From: Rhodovulum adriaticum
GTDB lineage: Bacteria > Pseudomonadota > Alphaproteobacteria > Rhodobacterales > Rhodobacteraceae
Reading direction: 5' to 3'
Length of the DNA: 64,000 nt
Assembly (NCBI RefSeq): GCF_004345735.1
Contig: NZ_SLXL01000002.1
Location: forward strand, 468,901 to 532,900
The position numbers and the translations under genes were made by a program. The notes below the pieces were generated by a model, which saw only the letters and a program-made list of their open reading frames with translations, searched no databases and was not told the origin of the DNA. Positions 18,177-26,845 of this stretch are shown in pieces (the stretch's first letter is position 1; the number at the start of each line of letters is the position of its first letter).

Positions 18177-19256
18177 ATGAAAACGGATTTTCTGGTCATC
18201 GGCGGCGGGATCGCCGGGGTATCGGTGGGCGCGCGGCTGTCGCATCTGGGCCGCGTCACCCTGTTGGAGGGCGAGGCGGGCCTTGGCTATCACGCCTCGG
18301 GGCGCTCTGCCGCCCTGTTCGATGAATGCCTGGGCGCGCCAGAGGTGGTCGCGCTGAACCGGGCCAGCCACCCCTATCACGCCACGGAAAACGGCGGCGT
18401 TCTGTCCGACCGGGGGCTGATGGTGGTCGGCCGGACCGAGGATGCCGCGCTGTTTACGGCAGACCGGGCGCATATGCGCCTGACGCCCCTGACCGTGGAC
18501 GAGGCGCGGGCCATGATGCCGGTCCTGAACCCCGACACGGTGGCCTTTGCCGGGCTGAACGAAAACGCATGGGATCTGGACACCGATCTGCTGATCCAGA
18601 ACTTCGCGCGGGAAATCCGGGCCAATGGCGGCACGGTCCAGACCCGCCAGCAGGTGCAGACGATCACCCGCGATGCTGCGGGCTGGCAGGTGCAGACCGG
18701 CAAGGAAACGTTTCAGGGCCGCGTGCTGGTCAACGCCGCGGGCGCCTGGGTGGATGTGGTCGCGCGCATGGCCGGGGTCGCGCCCCTGGGCTTTACCCCG
18801 ATGCGGCGGTCCATGGCCCGCCTGCCCGCCCCGGGCGGCCATGACCTGAACCGCTGGCCGATGGTCGTGGGCGCCGGCGAACGGTGGTATTGCAAACCCG
18901 ATGCGGGCAAACTGCTGGTTTCTCCGGCCGAGGAAGACCCGCAAGACCCGCACGACGCCTTTGCCGACGATATGATCCTGGCCGAGGGGCTGGCCCGCTA
19001 CGAGGAAATGGTGACAGAGCCGGTCACGCGGCTGGAAACGTCCTGGGCGGGCTTGCGGACCTTTGCGCCCGACCGGCTGCTGGTGATCGGATTCGATCCG
19101 GCCGAGTCCACGTTTTTCTGGCATGCGGGCCAGGGCGGTGTGGGCTTTCAGACCGCCCCGGCGGCCAGCCAGTTGGCCGCCGACATCGTCGCCGAACGCA
19201 CACCCGAAATCGGCGCGGACCTGGCCCGCGCGTTTTCACCCGCGCGGTTCGCCTGA
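18177..19256 (+). CDS. FAD-dependent oxidoreductase (DAO/glycine oxidase-like)
   Basis: Flavoprotein of the D-amino-acid oxidase superfamily, 359 residues. The dinucleotide-binding motif VIGGGIAGVS is at about residues 7-16 and the acidic end of the second strand at LLEGEAGLGYHASGRSA. The C-terminal FAD contact is FFWHAGQGGVGFQTAPAAS. It should oxidise an amine or amino acid at the cytoplasmic side; the substrate is unknown. It is divergent from the CBS gene and coupled by TGATG to a DUF938 methyltransferase. There is no strong ribosome-binding site before the ATG. Confidence 0.82.
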   Translation: MKTDFLVIGGGIAGVSVGARLSHLGRVTLLEGEAGLGYHASGRSAALFDECLGAPEVVALNRASHPYHATENGGVLSDRGLMVVGRTEDAALFTADRAHMRLTPLTVDEARAMMPVLNPDTVAFAGLNENAWDLDTDLLIQNFAREIRANGGTVQTRQQVQTITRDAAGWQVQTGKETFQGRVLVNAAGAWVDVVARMAGVAPLGFTPMRRSMARLPAPGGHDLNRWPMVVGAGERWYCKPDAGKLLVSPAEEDPQDPHDAFADDMILAEGLARYEEMVTEPVTRLETSWAGLRTFAPDRLLVIGFDPAESTFFWHAGQGGVGFQTAPAASQLAADIVAERTPEIGADLARAFSPARFA

Positions 19257-19912
19257 TGGCCCGGCGTCCGGCGCCCGGCACGGCCTCGACCGCGCATCCG
19301 GCGGAAAACGGGCGGCTGACGGCACCCTCTGCCCTGCGCAACGCCGCCGCGATTTGCGAGGTGATCGCCACCCATGGCCCGGCCAGGGGCCGCGCACTGG
19401 AACTGGCCAGCGGCACCGGCGAACACGCGGTGCGCATCGCGGCCCACTGCCCCGGCCTGCGCTGGCAACCCAGCGAGATCGCCCCGGACAGGCGCGCCAG
19501 CATCGACGCCTGGGCGGCAGAGGCCGCCCTGCCCAACCTGGCCGCTGCGATCCAGATCGACGCAACCCATCCCGGCTGGGGCGCCCGGCATGGCGGGCAG
19601 GATCTGATCTTTTGTTCCAACATCCTGCATCTGATCAGCGCCCCCGAGGCCGAATGCCTGATCCGCGAGGCCGCCACGGCACTGGCCCCCGGCGGCGTCT
19701 TGATGATCTACGGCCCCTTCCGGCGCGATCACGGCTTTGCCAGCGATGGCGACGCGGCCTTTCACGCCAGCCTGATCGCCCAGGACCCCCAGATCGGGTA
19801 CAAGTCCGTGCAGCAGGTGCAGGGCTGGTTTGATCAGGCCGGATTGCAGGTCGCAGATGAAATCCCCATGCCCGCCAACAACTTGACGCAGATCGCCAGA
19901 AAGCCACGCTGA
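19256..19912 (+). CDS. DUF938 SAM-dependent methyltransferase-like protein
   Basis: Protein of 218 residues, class I methyltransferase fold. The SAM-binding glycine loop is ALELASGTGEHAVRIA (about residues 46-61), followed by the acidic/polar strand PSEIAPDRR and, later, DLIFCSNILHLI. DUF938 members have no settled substrate. The ATG overlaps the stop of the FAD oxidoreductase, so the pair is translationally coupled. The open frame upstream of this ATG lies inside that gene in another frame and is not coding. Confidence 0.85.
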   Translation: MARRPAPGTASTAHPAENGRLTAPSALRNAAAICEVIATHGPARGRALELASGTGEHAVRIAAHCPGLRWQPSEIAPDRRASIDAWAAEAALPNLAAAIQIDATHPGWGARHGGQDLIFCSNILHLISAPEAECLIREAATALAPGGVLMIYGPFRRDHGFASDGDAAFHASLIAQDPQIGYKSVQQVQGWFDQAGLQVADEIPMPANNLTQIARKPR

Positions 19913-19913
19913 T

Positions 19914-19927
19914 TTGACCCGGATCAA
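19914..19927 (+). promoter_or_regulatory. FNR-like box upstream of the AhpD-like gene
   Basis: TTGACCCGGATCAA matches the FNR/FnrL consensus TTGAT-N4-ATCAA at nine of ten informative positions. It lies two bases after the DUF938 stop and 59 bases before the next ATG, a position compatible with control of that gene by oxygen. Confidence 0.5.
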
Positions 19928-19986
19928 GGTAGCGAGGCGGGCCAAGTGGTGATACGGCGACGAAAAGTCATTTACAGGAGACCAGC

Positions 19987-20343
19987 ATGGACTGGACACA
20001 AAAACGCGACGCCACCAAGGATCAGCTGCGCAACCTGAACAAGGCGATCCCCGACGCCGCCCGCGCCTTTGGCGCCCTGGGCAAGGCGGTCAAGGATGGC
20101 GGCACGCTGGAATTCAAGCAAAAGGAATTCGTCGCGCTCGGCATCGCCGTCGTCACCCATTGCGAGGCCTGCATCGTCCTGCACATGGAGGCCCTGGTGC
20201 GCGTCGGCGCCACCCGCGAAGAGGTGGGCGACGTGCTGGCCATGGCGATCCAGATGGGCGGCGGGCCTGCCATGATGTATGCCGCCGCCGCGATGGAGGC
20301 CTATGACCAACTGATCGCCGAAAAAGAGGCCAAGGCCGGCTGA
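19987..20343 (+). CDS. Carboxymuconolactone decarboxylase / AhpD-like protein
   Basis: Protein of 118 residues in the CMD/AhpD family. It carries the redox motif THCEACIVLH, a CxxC followed three residues later by His, as in AhpD peroxidase-like proteins. This points to alkylhydroperoxidase or thiol-redox activity rather than true carboxymuconolactone decarboxylation. The ATG has AGGAG seven bases upstream. An FNR-like box upstream suggests induction or repression with oxygen level. It stands alone, followed by an EF-hand gene with its own likely promoter. Confidence 0.85.
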   Translation: MDWTQKRDATKDQLRNLNKAIPDAARAFGALGKAVKDGGTLEFKQKEFVALGIAVVTHCEACIVLHMEALVRVGATREEVGDVLAMAIQMGGGPAMMYAAAAMEAYDQLIAEKEAKAG

Positions 20344-20375
20344 GCCGCGCCCCTGCGCGAGTGACAAAAATAGGC

Positions 20376-20381
20376 TATGAT
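20376..20381 (+). promoter_or_regulatory. Candidate -10 element for the EF-hand gene
   Basis: TATGAT lies 29 bp before the ATG at 20411, in a locally A-rich stretch (GACAAAAATAGGC). No good -35 is visible. A near-perfect AAGGAGG ribosome-binding site lies between it and the ATG. Confidence 0.3.
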
Positions 20382-20410
20382 CGGGGGGCTGCCGAAAAGG
20401 AGGTCCCCCG

Positions 20411-20839
20411 ATGGTTCGTCTGACACTGACCGCCCTTGCCCTGACCCTGGCCACCGGCCAAGCCGCCCCGGCGCAGGATCGCACCGCGCCCCATCTGATG
20501 TCCCTGTGGGACGCCAACCGAAACGGCGTCGTGGGATTTCACGAACTGGCCTATCGGCAGCGCGCGGTATTCGCACATTTCGATCGCAACGGCGACATGC
20601 TGCTGGATCCCACGGAGGCGGCCCATTTCGACCGTGTGCGCGCCCTGACCGGCCCGCTGCGGGGGCGCAACGCCGCTGAATGGCGCCGCATCGTGCGCAA
20701 CCTGCGCCTGATGCGCAGCGACATCGACGGCAGCGGCGCGGTGGACCTGTCCGAATTCCGCCTGGTCGCGGCCGAGTGGATGGCGATGCTGGACCGCGAT
20801 GCCGACGCCCGGCTGGAACTGTCCGACGTGAACGACTGA
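20411..20839 (+). CDS. Secreted EF-hand protein
   Basis: Exported calcium-binding protein, 142 residues. A signal peptide of about 21 residues ends GQAAPAQ. Four EF-hand-like loops follow: DANRNGVVGFHE, DRNGDMLLDPTE, DIDGSGAVDLSE and a terminal DRDADARLELSD. The second and third fit the Dx[DN]xDGxxxxxE pattern best; the first and last are weaker. The role is probably periplasmic calcium buffering or sensing; no partner is evident. Its stop lies 10 bp from the convergent oxidoreductase stop. Confidence 0.82.
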   Translation: MVRLTLTALALTLATGQAAPAQDRTAPHLMSLWDANRNGVVGFHELAYRQRAVFAHFDRNGDMLLDPTEAAHFDRVRALTGPLRGRNAAEWRRIVRNLRLMRSDIDGSGAVDLSEFRLVAAEWMAMLDRDADARLELSDVND

Positions 20840-20848
20840 GGCGATGCC

Positions 20849-23347
20849 TCAGCCATCCGCGCGGATGCGGGCGTTCTTGTCGTCGTAGGGGCAATCCTCG
20901 GTCACCTCGACATCCCAAAGCCGGTTCAGCATCCGCACCTTCAGCCGTGTGCCCGGCGTGGCAAGATCTGGGCGCACATAGCCCATCCCGATGGATTTGC
21001 CGAAGGCGACCGAATACCCGCCCGAGGTCAGACGGCCCACCCTTGTATCCCCGTCATACAGCGCCTCGCGCCCCCAGGGGTCGGCATCCTCGGGCCCGTC
21101 GATCAGCAGCGTGACGCATTTGCTGCGGATGCCGGTGGCCTCCATCGCCGGTTTGCCGTGGAAATCCTTGGACAGATCGACGAAGCGGTCCAGCCCGGCC
21201 TCCAGCGGGGTGGCATCGCGGCCCAGTTCGGTGCCAAAGGCGCGATAGCTTTTCTCCTGCCGCAGCCAGTTCTGCGCCCGCGCGCCCACCAGCTTCATCC
21301 CATGGCCCTCACCCGCCTGCATCAGCAGATCCCACAGGTAGGTCTGCATCTCTATGGGGTGGTGCAACTCCCACCCCAGCTCGCCGGTATAGGCCACGCG
21401 CAGGGCGCGCACCGGGCACATACCCAGTTCGATATCGCGGGCGGCCAGCCACGGGAACCGCTTGTTCGACAGCACGGTGGCAGGATCGGCATCCTTGACC
21501 ACCTCGTTCAGAATCGCCCGCGCGTTCGGCCCGGCCAGCGCGAAGACGCCCCATTGGGTGGTGATGTCCTGCACCTCGATCCAGCCGAATTGCTCGCGCT
21601 TGTCCTCGGCGGCCTTGACCAGATAATCGTGGTCATAGGCCTGCCAGGCCCCCGCCGAGACCAGGTAATACTCATCCTCGGCCAGCCGGACGATGGTGTA
21701 TTCGGTACGCACCGTGCCCTTGAGGGACAGCGCATAGGTCAGGTTCACCCGGCCCACCTTGGGCAGGCGGTTGCAGGTAAACCAATCCAGGAACGCGGTC
21801 GCGCCGGGACCGGCCACGCGATGCTTGGTAAAGGCCGTCGCGTCGATCAGCCCGGCGGTTTCGCGGATCGCTTGCGCCTCTGCCACCGCGTATTGCCACC
21901 AGCCGCCCCGGCGGAAGGACCGCGCGTCGTGGTCAAAGCTGTCGGGCGCATCCACGGGCCCGTAGTAATTCGGCCGCTCCCACCCGTTGACCTGCCCGAA
22001 CTGCGCGCCGCGCGCCTTTTGCCGGTCATAGGCGGGCGAGGTGCGCAGGGGCCGCGCGGCCGGGCGTTCCTCGTCGGGGTGGTGCAGGATGTAGACGTGT
22101 TCATACGCCTCTTCGTTCTTGCGGCAGGCGTATTCGGTGGTCATCCAGTCGCCGTATCGCTTGGGGTCCAAGCTCCCCATGTCGATCTCGGCCTCGCCCT
22201 CGGTCATCAGTTGCGCCAGGTAATGCCCCGCGCCCCCGGCCGCCGTGATGCCGAAACTGAAGCCTTCGGCCAGCCACATATTGCGCAGGCCCGGCGCAGG
22301 CCCCAGCAGCGGGTTGCCATCGGGGGTGTAGCAGATCGGCCCGTTATAATCGTCCTTCAGCCCCACGGTTTCCGAGGACGGAATACGGTGGATGAAGCTC
22401 ATGTATTCATCTTCGATCCGCTCCAGATCCAGCGGGAACAGGTCCGCGCGGAAACTGTCGGGCACGCCATAGGCGAACCGCGCGGGCGCGTTGCGTTCAT
22501 AGGGGCCCAGGATCCAGCCGCCGCGTTCCTCGCGCACATACCATTTCGCATCGGCATCGCGCAGGACCGGGTGTTCGGGATTGCCCGCCTTGCGCCACTG
22601 CGTCAGCGCGGGGTCGGGTTCGGTCACGATGAACTGGTGTTCCACCGGGATGGCAGGCATCTTGATCCCCAGCATGCGCGCGGTCCGCTGGGAATGGTTG
22701 CCGGTGGCGGTGACGACATGTTCGGCGGTGATGACGGCGGTTTCCTCGGTCGGGATCAGGTTGCCGCCCTTCTCGGCCATCTTCGTGACGGTGACGCGCC
22801 ATTCAGACCCGGTCCATTCGTAGCCGTCCACCTGCCATTTCCGCTCAATCGCCACACCGAACTGGCGCGCGCCCTTGGCCATGGCTTGGGTCACATCCGC
22901 CGGATTGATATAGCCGTCGGTGGGGTGATAGATCGCGCCTTCCAGATCCTCGGTGCGGACCAGCGGCCAGCGCTCCTTGATCTGGGCGGGCGACATCCAT
23001 TCATAGGGCACGCCCACGGTTTCAGCCGTGCTGGCATACAGCATGTATTCGTCCATCCGCGCGGCGGACTGCGCCATGCGCAGGTTGCCCACCACGTAAA
23101 AGCCAGGGTTCAGGCCGGTTTCCGCCTCCAGCGTCTTGTAGAACCTGATCGAGTAGTCGTGGATATGCGTGGTCGCGTAGGACATGTTGAAATAGGGCAG
23201 CAGCCCCGCCGCGTGCCATGTGCTGCCGCTGGTCAGCTCGTCCCGTTCCAGCAGCATGGTATCCCATCCCGCCTTGCCAAGGTGATAGGCGATCGAGGCA
23301 CCGACGGCACCGCCGCCGACGACAAGGGCTTTGACATGGGTCTTCAT
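20849..23347 (-). CDS. Dimethylglycine/sarcosine dehydrogenase-like FAD-folate enzyme
   Basis: Large two-part flavoenzyme, 832 residues, of the dimethylglycine dehydrogenase family. The N-terminal DAO domain has VVGGGAVGASIAYHL (9-23) and TSGSTWHAAGL; His45 is at the position used for covalent FAD attachment in DMGDH-type enzymes. The C-terminal half is a GcvT-like tetrahydrofolate-binding fold plus aminomethyltransferase barrel (GPGATAFLDWFTCNRLP, YTGELGWELHHPIE, ending in a VRPDLATPGT barrel). It likely demethylates an N-methylated glycine or betaine derivative and passes formaldehyde to folate. It stands alone, divergent from a cupin gene. The exact substrate is not determined. Confidence 0.85.
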   Translation of the reverse strand: MKTHVKALVVGGGAVGASIAYHLGKAGWDTMLLERDELTSGSTWHAAGLLPYFNMSYATTHIHDYSIRFYKTLEAETGLNPGFYVVGNLRMAQSAARMDEYMLYASTAETVGVPYEWMSPAQIKERWPLVRTEDLEGAIYHPTDGYINPADVTQAMAKGARQFGVAIERKWQVDGYEWTGSEWRVTVTKMAEKGGNLIPTEETAVITAEHVVTATGNHSQRTARMLGIKMPAIPVEHQFIVTEPDPALTQWRKAGNPEHPVLRDADAKWYVREERGGWILGPYERNAPARFAYGVPDSFRADLFPLDLERIEDEYMSFIHRIPSSETVGLKDDYNGPICYTPDGNPLLGPAPGLRNMWLAEGFSFGITAAGGAGHYLAQLMTEGEAEIDMGSLDPKRYGDWMTTEYACRKNEEAYEHVYILHHPDEERPAARPLRTSPAYDRQKARGAQFGQVNGWERPNYYGPVDAPDSFDHDARSFRRGGWWQYAVAEAQAIRETAGLIDATAFTKHRVAGPGATAFLDWFTCNRLPKVGRVNLTYALSLKGTVRTEYTIVRLAEDEYYLVSAGAWQAYDHDYLVKAAEDKREQFGWIEVQDITTQWGVFALAGPNARAILNEVVKDADPATVLSNKRFPWLAARDIELGMCPVRALRVAYTGELGWELHHPIEMQTYLWDLLMQAGEGHGMKLVGARAQNWLRQEKSYRAFGTELGRDATPLEAGLDRFVDLSKDFHGKPAMEATGIRSKCVTLLIDGPEDADPWGREALYDGDTRVGRLTSGGYSVAFGKSIGMGYVRPDLATPGTRLKVRMLNRLWDVEVTEDCPYDDKNARIRADG

Positions 23348-23515
23348 CGGGCACGGCTCCGCGCTGTTCGTCCGGGGTGTTCCCAGTTACGCAAATTCCG
23401 CCGCGCGGGGCGAGGGGCTTGCGACCTGACAAGGTGGGAAAGCGACGTGAACCCGGCGGTGGACGCAGGGACGACGGCAGCGGATAACAATGAAACCACC
23501 AGAAAGGACGACGCG

Positions 23516-23884
23516 ATGCGGCCAGAAAACTTCTTTTCCATCGAGGACGCCACCGGCGGCACGCCGCGCCAGCTGGCCCCGGGGATCACCACAACGATCT
23601 ACACTGGCGATCACGCGATGATTTCCATCGTCCGGTTCGAACCCGGCGCGCGGGGCGTGCTGCACCACCACCCCGAGGAACAATGGGGCTATTGCATCGG
23701 GGGCAGCGGGGTGCGCATCCAGGACGGTGAAGAGGTGCCGATCAAGCCCGGCGATTTCTGGCGCACACCCGGCGATATGCCCCACACGATGGCGGCAGGG
23801 CCCGAGGGATTGACGGTGATGGACGTGTTCGCGCCGCCCCGCGCAGCCTATAACAGGCCGGGCAGCGGATTTGCGGCGGACTAG
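23516..23884 (+). CDS. Cupin-domain protein
   Basis: Small single-cupin protein, 122 residues. Motif 1 is GVLHHHPEEQWGYCIGG with the expected His/His/Glu metal ligands; motif 2 is PGDFWRTPGDMPHTM, with the final His. It could be a metal-dependent isomerase, dioxygenase or simple ligand binder. The ATG at 23516 is preceded by AGAAAGGA; the long open frame upstream is antisense of the dehydrogenase. It is divergent from that dehydrogenase across 168 bp, so the two may share control. Confidence 0.82.
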   Translation: MRPENFFSIEDATGGTPRQLAPGITTTIYTGDHAMISIVRFEPGARGVLHHHPEEQWGYCIGGSGVRIQDGEEVPIKPGDFWRTPGDMPHTMAAGPEGLTVMDVFAPPRAAYNRPGSGFAAD

Positions 23885-23896
23885 GGTTGGCCCGGC

Positions 23897-24211
23897 TCAG
23901 CCCAGGGCGTGGCCCGCAACCCGGGCCGACACCTTTTGCAGCCCATGCACCAGAAAGATGCCCATGATCCCGTGATACAGGACCATGCCGCCGAACACGT
24001 GCAGCATCGTCACCCAATCGTCCATGTAGGCGGTAACCGCCGTCACCCCCAGCGCCGCAACGGCAGAGGCCACCAGCGCCACCAGCAGCGCCCGGCCGTT
24101 CGGGCCGATGCGACGGTCGACGATGGCGCGGCGCTCCAGCTCGCTGGCGCCCAGCAGCAGGATCATGGACAGGACAAGATACGAAGTCAGAAGCAGCAGC
24201 ATCGCAGGCAT
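23897..24211 (-). CDS. Small membrane protein, function unknown
   Basis: 104 residues with probably three hydrophobic helices: about 3-21, 43-61 and 70-92. A polar loop ELERRAIVDRRIGPNGR lies between the first two. The last helix carries two His residues (MLHVFGGMVLYHGIMG), which could bind metal or heme, but this is speculative. I do not recognise a named family. It is convergent with the cupin gene 12 bp away and follows the hydroxyacid dehydrogenase on the same strand elsewhere. Confidence 0.65.
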   Translation of the reverse strand: MPAMLLLLTSYLVLSMILLLGASELERRAIVDRRIGPNGRALLVALVASAVAALGVTAVTAYMDDWVTMLHVFGGMVLYHGIMGIFLVHGLQKVSARVAGHALG

Positions 24212-24283
24212 CTCCGTGTCAGTGCGGCCATCCCCAAGCGATAGCCCGACAGGCCAGGTATCGCAATGGGCTTGGCCCGGGCG

Positions 24284-25270
24284 TTACAGCATGGCCGGCA
24301 CCACCAGGTCCGGCGGCCGGTGCCCGTCGGCGAAGGTCTTGATGTTGATGATGACCTTCTCGCCCATCTCGACCCGGCCCTCGACGGTGGCCGACCCCAT
24401 ATGCGGCAGCAGCACCACGTTGTGCAATTCGCGCAGGCGCGGGTTGATCTCGTGGCCATGCTCGAACACGTCCAGCCCGGCGCCCGCGATCTCGCCCGCG
24501 CGCAGCATCCGGGTCAGGGCGTTTTCGTCGATCACCTCGCCGCGCGAGGTGTTCACGATCACCGCGTCCGGCTTCATCAGTTTCAGCCGCCGTGCGTTCA
24601 TCAGGTGAAAGGTCGAGGGCGTATGCGGGCAGTTGATGGAAATCACGTCCATCCGGCTGACCATCTGGTCCAGGCTGTCCCAGTAGGTCGCTTCCAGTTC
24701 TTCCTCGATCTCGGGGCGCAGGCGGCGGCGATTGTGGTAATGCACCTGCATGCCAAAGACGCGGGCACGCCGCGCAACCGCCTGCCCGATCCGGCCCATG
24801 CCCAGAATGCCCAGCCGTCGGCCACCGATCCGCCCCCCCATAAAGGCCGTGGGCGCCCACCCCTGCCATTGCCCCGCCTGCATCATCGCCAGCCCCTCGG
24901 GGATGCGGCGGGTCACGGCCAGGATCAGCGCGATGGTCATGTCGGCGGTGTCCTCGGTCACCACGCCGGGCGTGTTGGATACCAGAATCCCGCGCTGGCG
25001 CGCCGTCTGCACGTCCAGATGGTCGATCCCCGCGCCGTAATTGGCGATCAGCTTCAGCCGGTCGCCGGCACGGGCCAGCATCGCCTGGTCGATGTCGTCG
25101 GTCACACATGGCACCAGCACATCGGCCCGGCGCATGGCCTCTACCAGTTCTTCGCGGCTCAGCTTGCGGTCGGCCTCATTCAGCTCGACATCGAACAGTT
25201 CCTTCATCCGGGTCTCGACCGGTTCGGGCAAGCGTCGCGTCACGACAACACTCAAACGTTGAGCGGGCAT
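24284..25270 (-). CDS. D-2-hydroxyacid dehydrogenase (glyoxylate/hydroxypyruvate reductase-like)
   Basis: NAD(P)-dependent reductase of 2-oxoacids, 328 residues. The Rossmann motif is LGILGMGRIGQAVARRA. The catalytic Arg sits in NTSRGEVIDENAL, the Glu in the DVFEHGHEINPRL region, and the His in VLLPHMGSATVEGR. The sequence around ANYGAGIDHLDVQTARQRGILVSNTPGVVTEDTADM is typical of glyoxylate reductases (GyaR). The ATG at 25270 has GGGAGG nine bases upstream. The frame is open upstream but is unlikely to be coding there. Confidence 0.9.
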   Translation of the reverse strand: MPAQRLSVVVTRRLPEPVETRMKELFDVELNEADRKLSREELVEAMRRADVLVPCVTDDIDQAMLARAGDRLKLIANYGAGIDHLDVQTARQRGILVSNTPGVVTEDTADMTIALILAVTRRIPEGLAMMQAGQWQGWAPTAFMGGRIGGRRLGILGMGRIGQAVARRARVFGMQVHYHNRRRLRPEIEEELEATYWDSLDQMVSRMDVISINCPHTPSTFHLMNARRLKLMKPDAVIVNTSRGEVIDENALTRMLRAGEIAGAGLDVFEHGHEINPRLRELHNVVLLPHMGSATVEGRVEMGEKVIINIKTFADGHRPPDLVVPAML

Positions 25271-25367
25271 CCCTGGGCCTCCCTGCTTGCACCCCGTGGC
25301 GTCAGTGGCAAACTGTCCGAGATCGGGGCGCGGCACAAGACCCCGCAGAACGAGGATGCAGCAGGAC

Positions 25368-25892
25368 ATGAACACGCACGCAACCGGGCCGGGCCTTCGG
25401 TCCGTCACGCTTATGATCCTGACATTGGCCATCGCCGCCCTGGCCCTGCCCCTGCACGCGGCCGAGCGCGGCCCGGTCACCGGCCTGCCCCTGCCCCGTT
25501 ACGTCTCGCTCAAGGCATCCGAGGGCAACGTGCGGCGCGGCCCCAGCCTCAGCCACCGGATCGACTGGGTCTACAACCGCCGCGGCGTGCCGTTGCAGGT
25601 CACCGCCGAATACGGCCATTGGCGCCGGGTGCGCGACCGCGACGGCGCGGGCGGCTGGATGCACTACACGCTGCTGTCGGGGGTGCGCATGGTGCTGGTC
25701 CAAGAGGACATGCTGGCCCTGCGCCGCCTGCCCACGCCCGACGCCACCATCCTGGCCCGGACCGAGGCCGGGGTGATCGCCCGGCTGGGAAAATGCAAAC
25801 CCGACTGGTGCCGCATCAGCGCGGACGGGTACAAGGGCTGGGTTCCGAAAACCGCACTCTGGGGCGTCGACCCCGACGAAATCCGCGAGTGA
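25368..25892 (+). CDS. Exported bacterial SH3-domain protein
   Basis: About 174 residues. The N-terminus is a signal peptide with hydrophobic core SVTLMILTLAIAALALPL and probable cleavage after HAA. Two SH3b-like repeats follow: YVSLKASEGNVRRGPSLSHRIDWVYNRRGVPLQV, and MLALRRLPTPDATILARTEAGVIARLGKCKPDWCRI. Cys and Cys in the second may pair. Such domains usually bind cell-wall peptides in the periplasm. ATG codons at 25356 and 25368 are both possible; the second gives the cleaner signal peptide. Confidence 0.8.
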   Translation: MNTHATGPGLRSVTLMILTLAIAALALPLHAAERGPVTGLPLPRYVSLKASEGNVRRGPSLSHRIDWVYNRRGVPLQVTAEYGHWRRVRDRDGAGGWMHYTLLSGVRMVLVQEDMLALRRLPTPDATILARTEAGVIARLGKCKPDWCRISADGYKGWVPKTALWGVDPDEIRE

Positions 25893-25952
25893 TCTTGCCG
25901 CCATGCCCCGCCCCCTGCTAGGCCAAGGCAACGCCCCCGACATGGCCCGAAC

Positions 25953-26843
25953 ATGCCTGACGCGCACCGCCTGAACCTTTCCGCCGGCCTTGCCTCGGTC
26001 ACGGTCGCGGCCCTGCTTGTGGGGCTGAAGATCTGGGCCCTGGGGGAAACGCAGGCGCTGTCTGTCGCGGCCTCGCTGGCCGACAGCACGCTGGACCTGA
26101 TGATGTCGCTGGGCGGGCTGGCGGCGATCCTGTATGCCGCACGCCCCCCGGACGAGGATCACACCTTCGGCCATTCCTCGGCCGAGGATCTGGCCGCCCT
26201 GGGACAGGCGGTGTTCATCCTGGCCTCTGCCGGGGTGATCGGGGTCGCCGCCCTGCTGCGTCTGACCGCCGCCGACCCGATCCCCCTGACGGCCGAGGGT
26301 CGCGGCATTGCCGCCATGTCGCTGGCCATCGCCCTGACGCTGGGGCTGGTGCTGTGGCAACGCCGGGTCGCCGCGCGTACCGGCAACCGGGTGGTCCGGG
26401 CCGATTCGCTGCATTACCTGGGCGACCTGCTGCCCAATATCGGCGCGATCCTCGCGCTGTGGGCCTCGGACCAGTTCGGGCTGGCGCGACTGGATTCCGC
26501 CATTGCGCTGGCGACGGCCGCCATGCTGGCGGTGGGCGCACTGGGGATCGGACGCGGCGCGTGGGATGCGCTGATGGACCGCGCCGCCGATCCGCAGGTG
26601 ATCGTCCGGATCGAGCGCCTTGCGGAAAACCAGCCCGGCGTTCTGGGCTTTCACGACCTCAAGACGCGCCGCGCGGGCGCCCGGCTGTTCGTGAACCTGC
26701 ATATCGAACTGGACGGACGGCAAAGCCTGAATGACGCCCACGCCATCGGCGCCGCCCTGAAACATGCCATCCTGGCGGAGTTTCCCGGCACCGACATCAT
26801 CATTCATTTCGACCCCGCCCGCAGGCCGGATACCCCGGGCTAG
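25953..26843 (+). CDS. Cation diffusion facilitator family metal exporter
   Basis: Proton-coupled divalent-metal exporter (Zn, Fe, Cd or Co class), 296 residues. Six membrane helices are expected. The transport-site Asp residues occur in SVAASLADSTLDLMM and in VVRADSLHYLGDLLPN, and the cytoplasmic HTFGHSSAEDLAALGQ is the family HxFGHxKAE variant. The C-terminal metal-sensing domain ends HIELDGRQSLNDAHAIG. It lies downstream of the SH3 gene with no obvious link. Its stop is followed within 3 bases by the minus-strand copy of the dispersed gene-end motif. Confidence 0.9.
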   Translation: MPDAHRLNLSAGLASVTVAALLVGLKIWALGETQALSVAASLADSTLDLMMSLGGLAAILYAARPPDEDHTFGHSSAEDLAALGQAVFILASAGVIGVAALLRLTAADPIPLTAEGRGIAAMSLAIALTLGLVLWQRRVAARTGNRVVRADSLHYLGDLLPNIGAILALWASDQFGLARLDSAIALATAAMLAVGALGIGRGAWDALMDRAADPQVIVRIERLAENQPGVLGFHDLKTRRAGARLFVNLHIELDGRQSLNDAHAIGAALKHAILAEFPGTDIIIHFDPARRPDTPG

Positions 26844-26845
26844 GC

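Noticed and set aside
20376..20410. A full sigma-70 promoter for the EF-hand gene
   Set aside because: Only the -10 (TATGAT) is convincing; GTGACA lies only nine bases upstream, too near for a -35.
21158..23515. Upstream extension of the cupin frame
   Set aside because: Antisense to the dimethylglycine-dehydrogenase-like gene; cupin begins at 23516 with its own ribosome-binding site.
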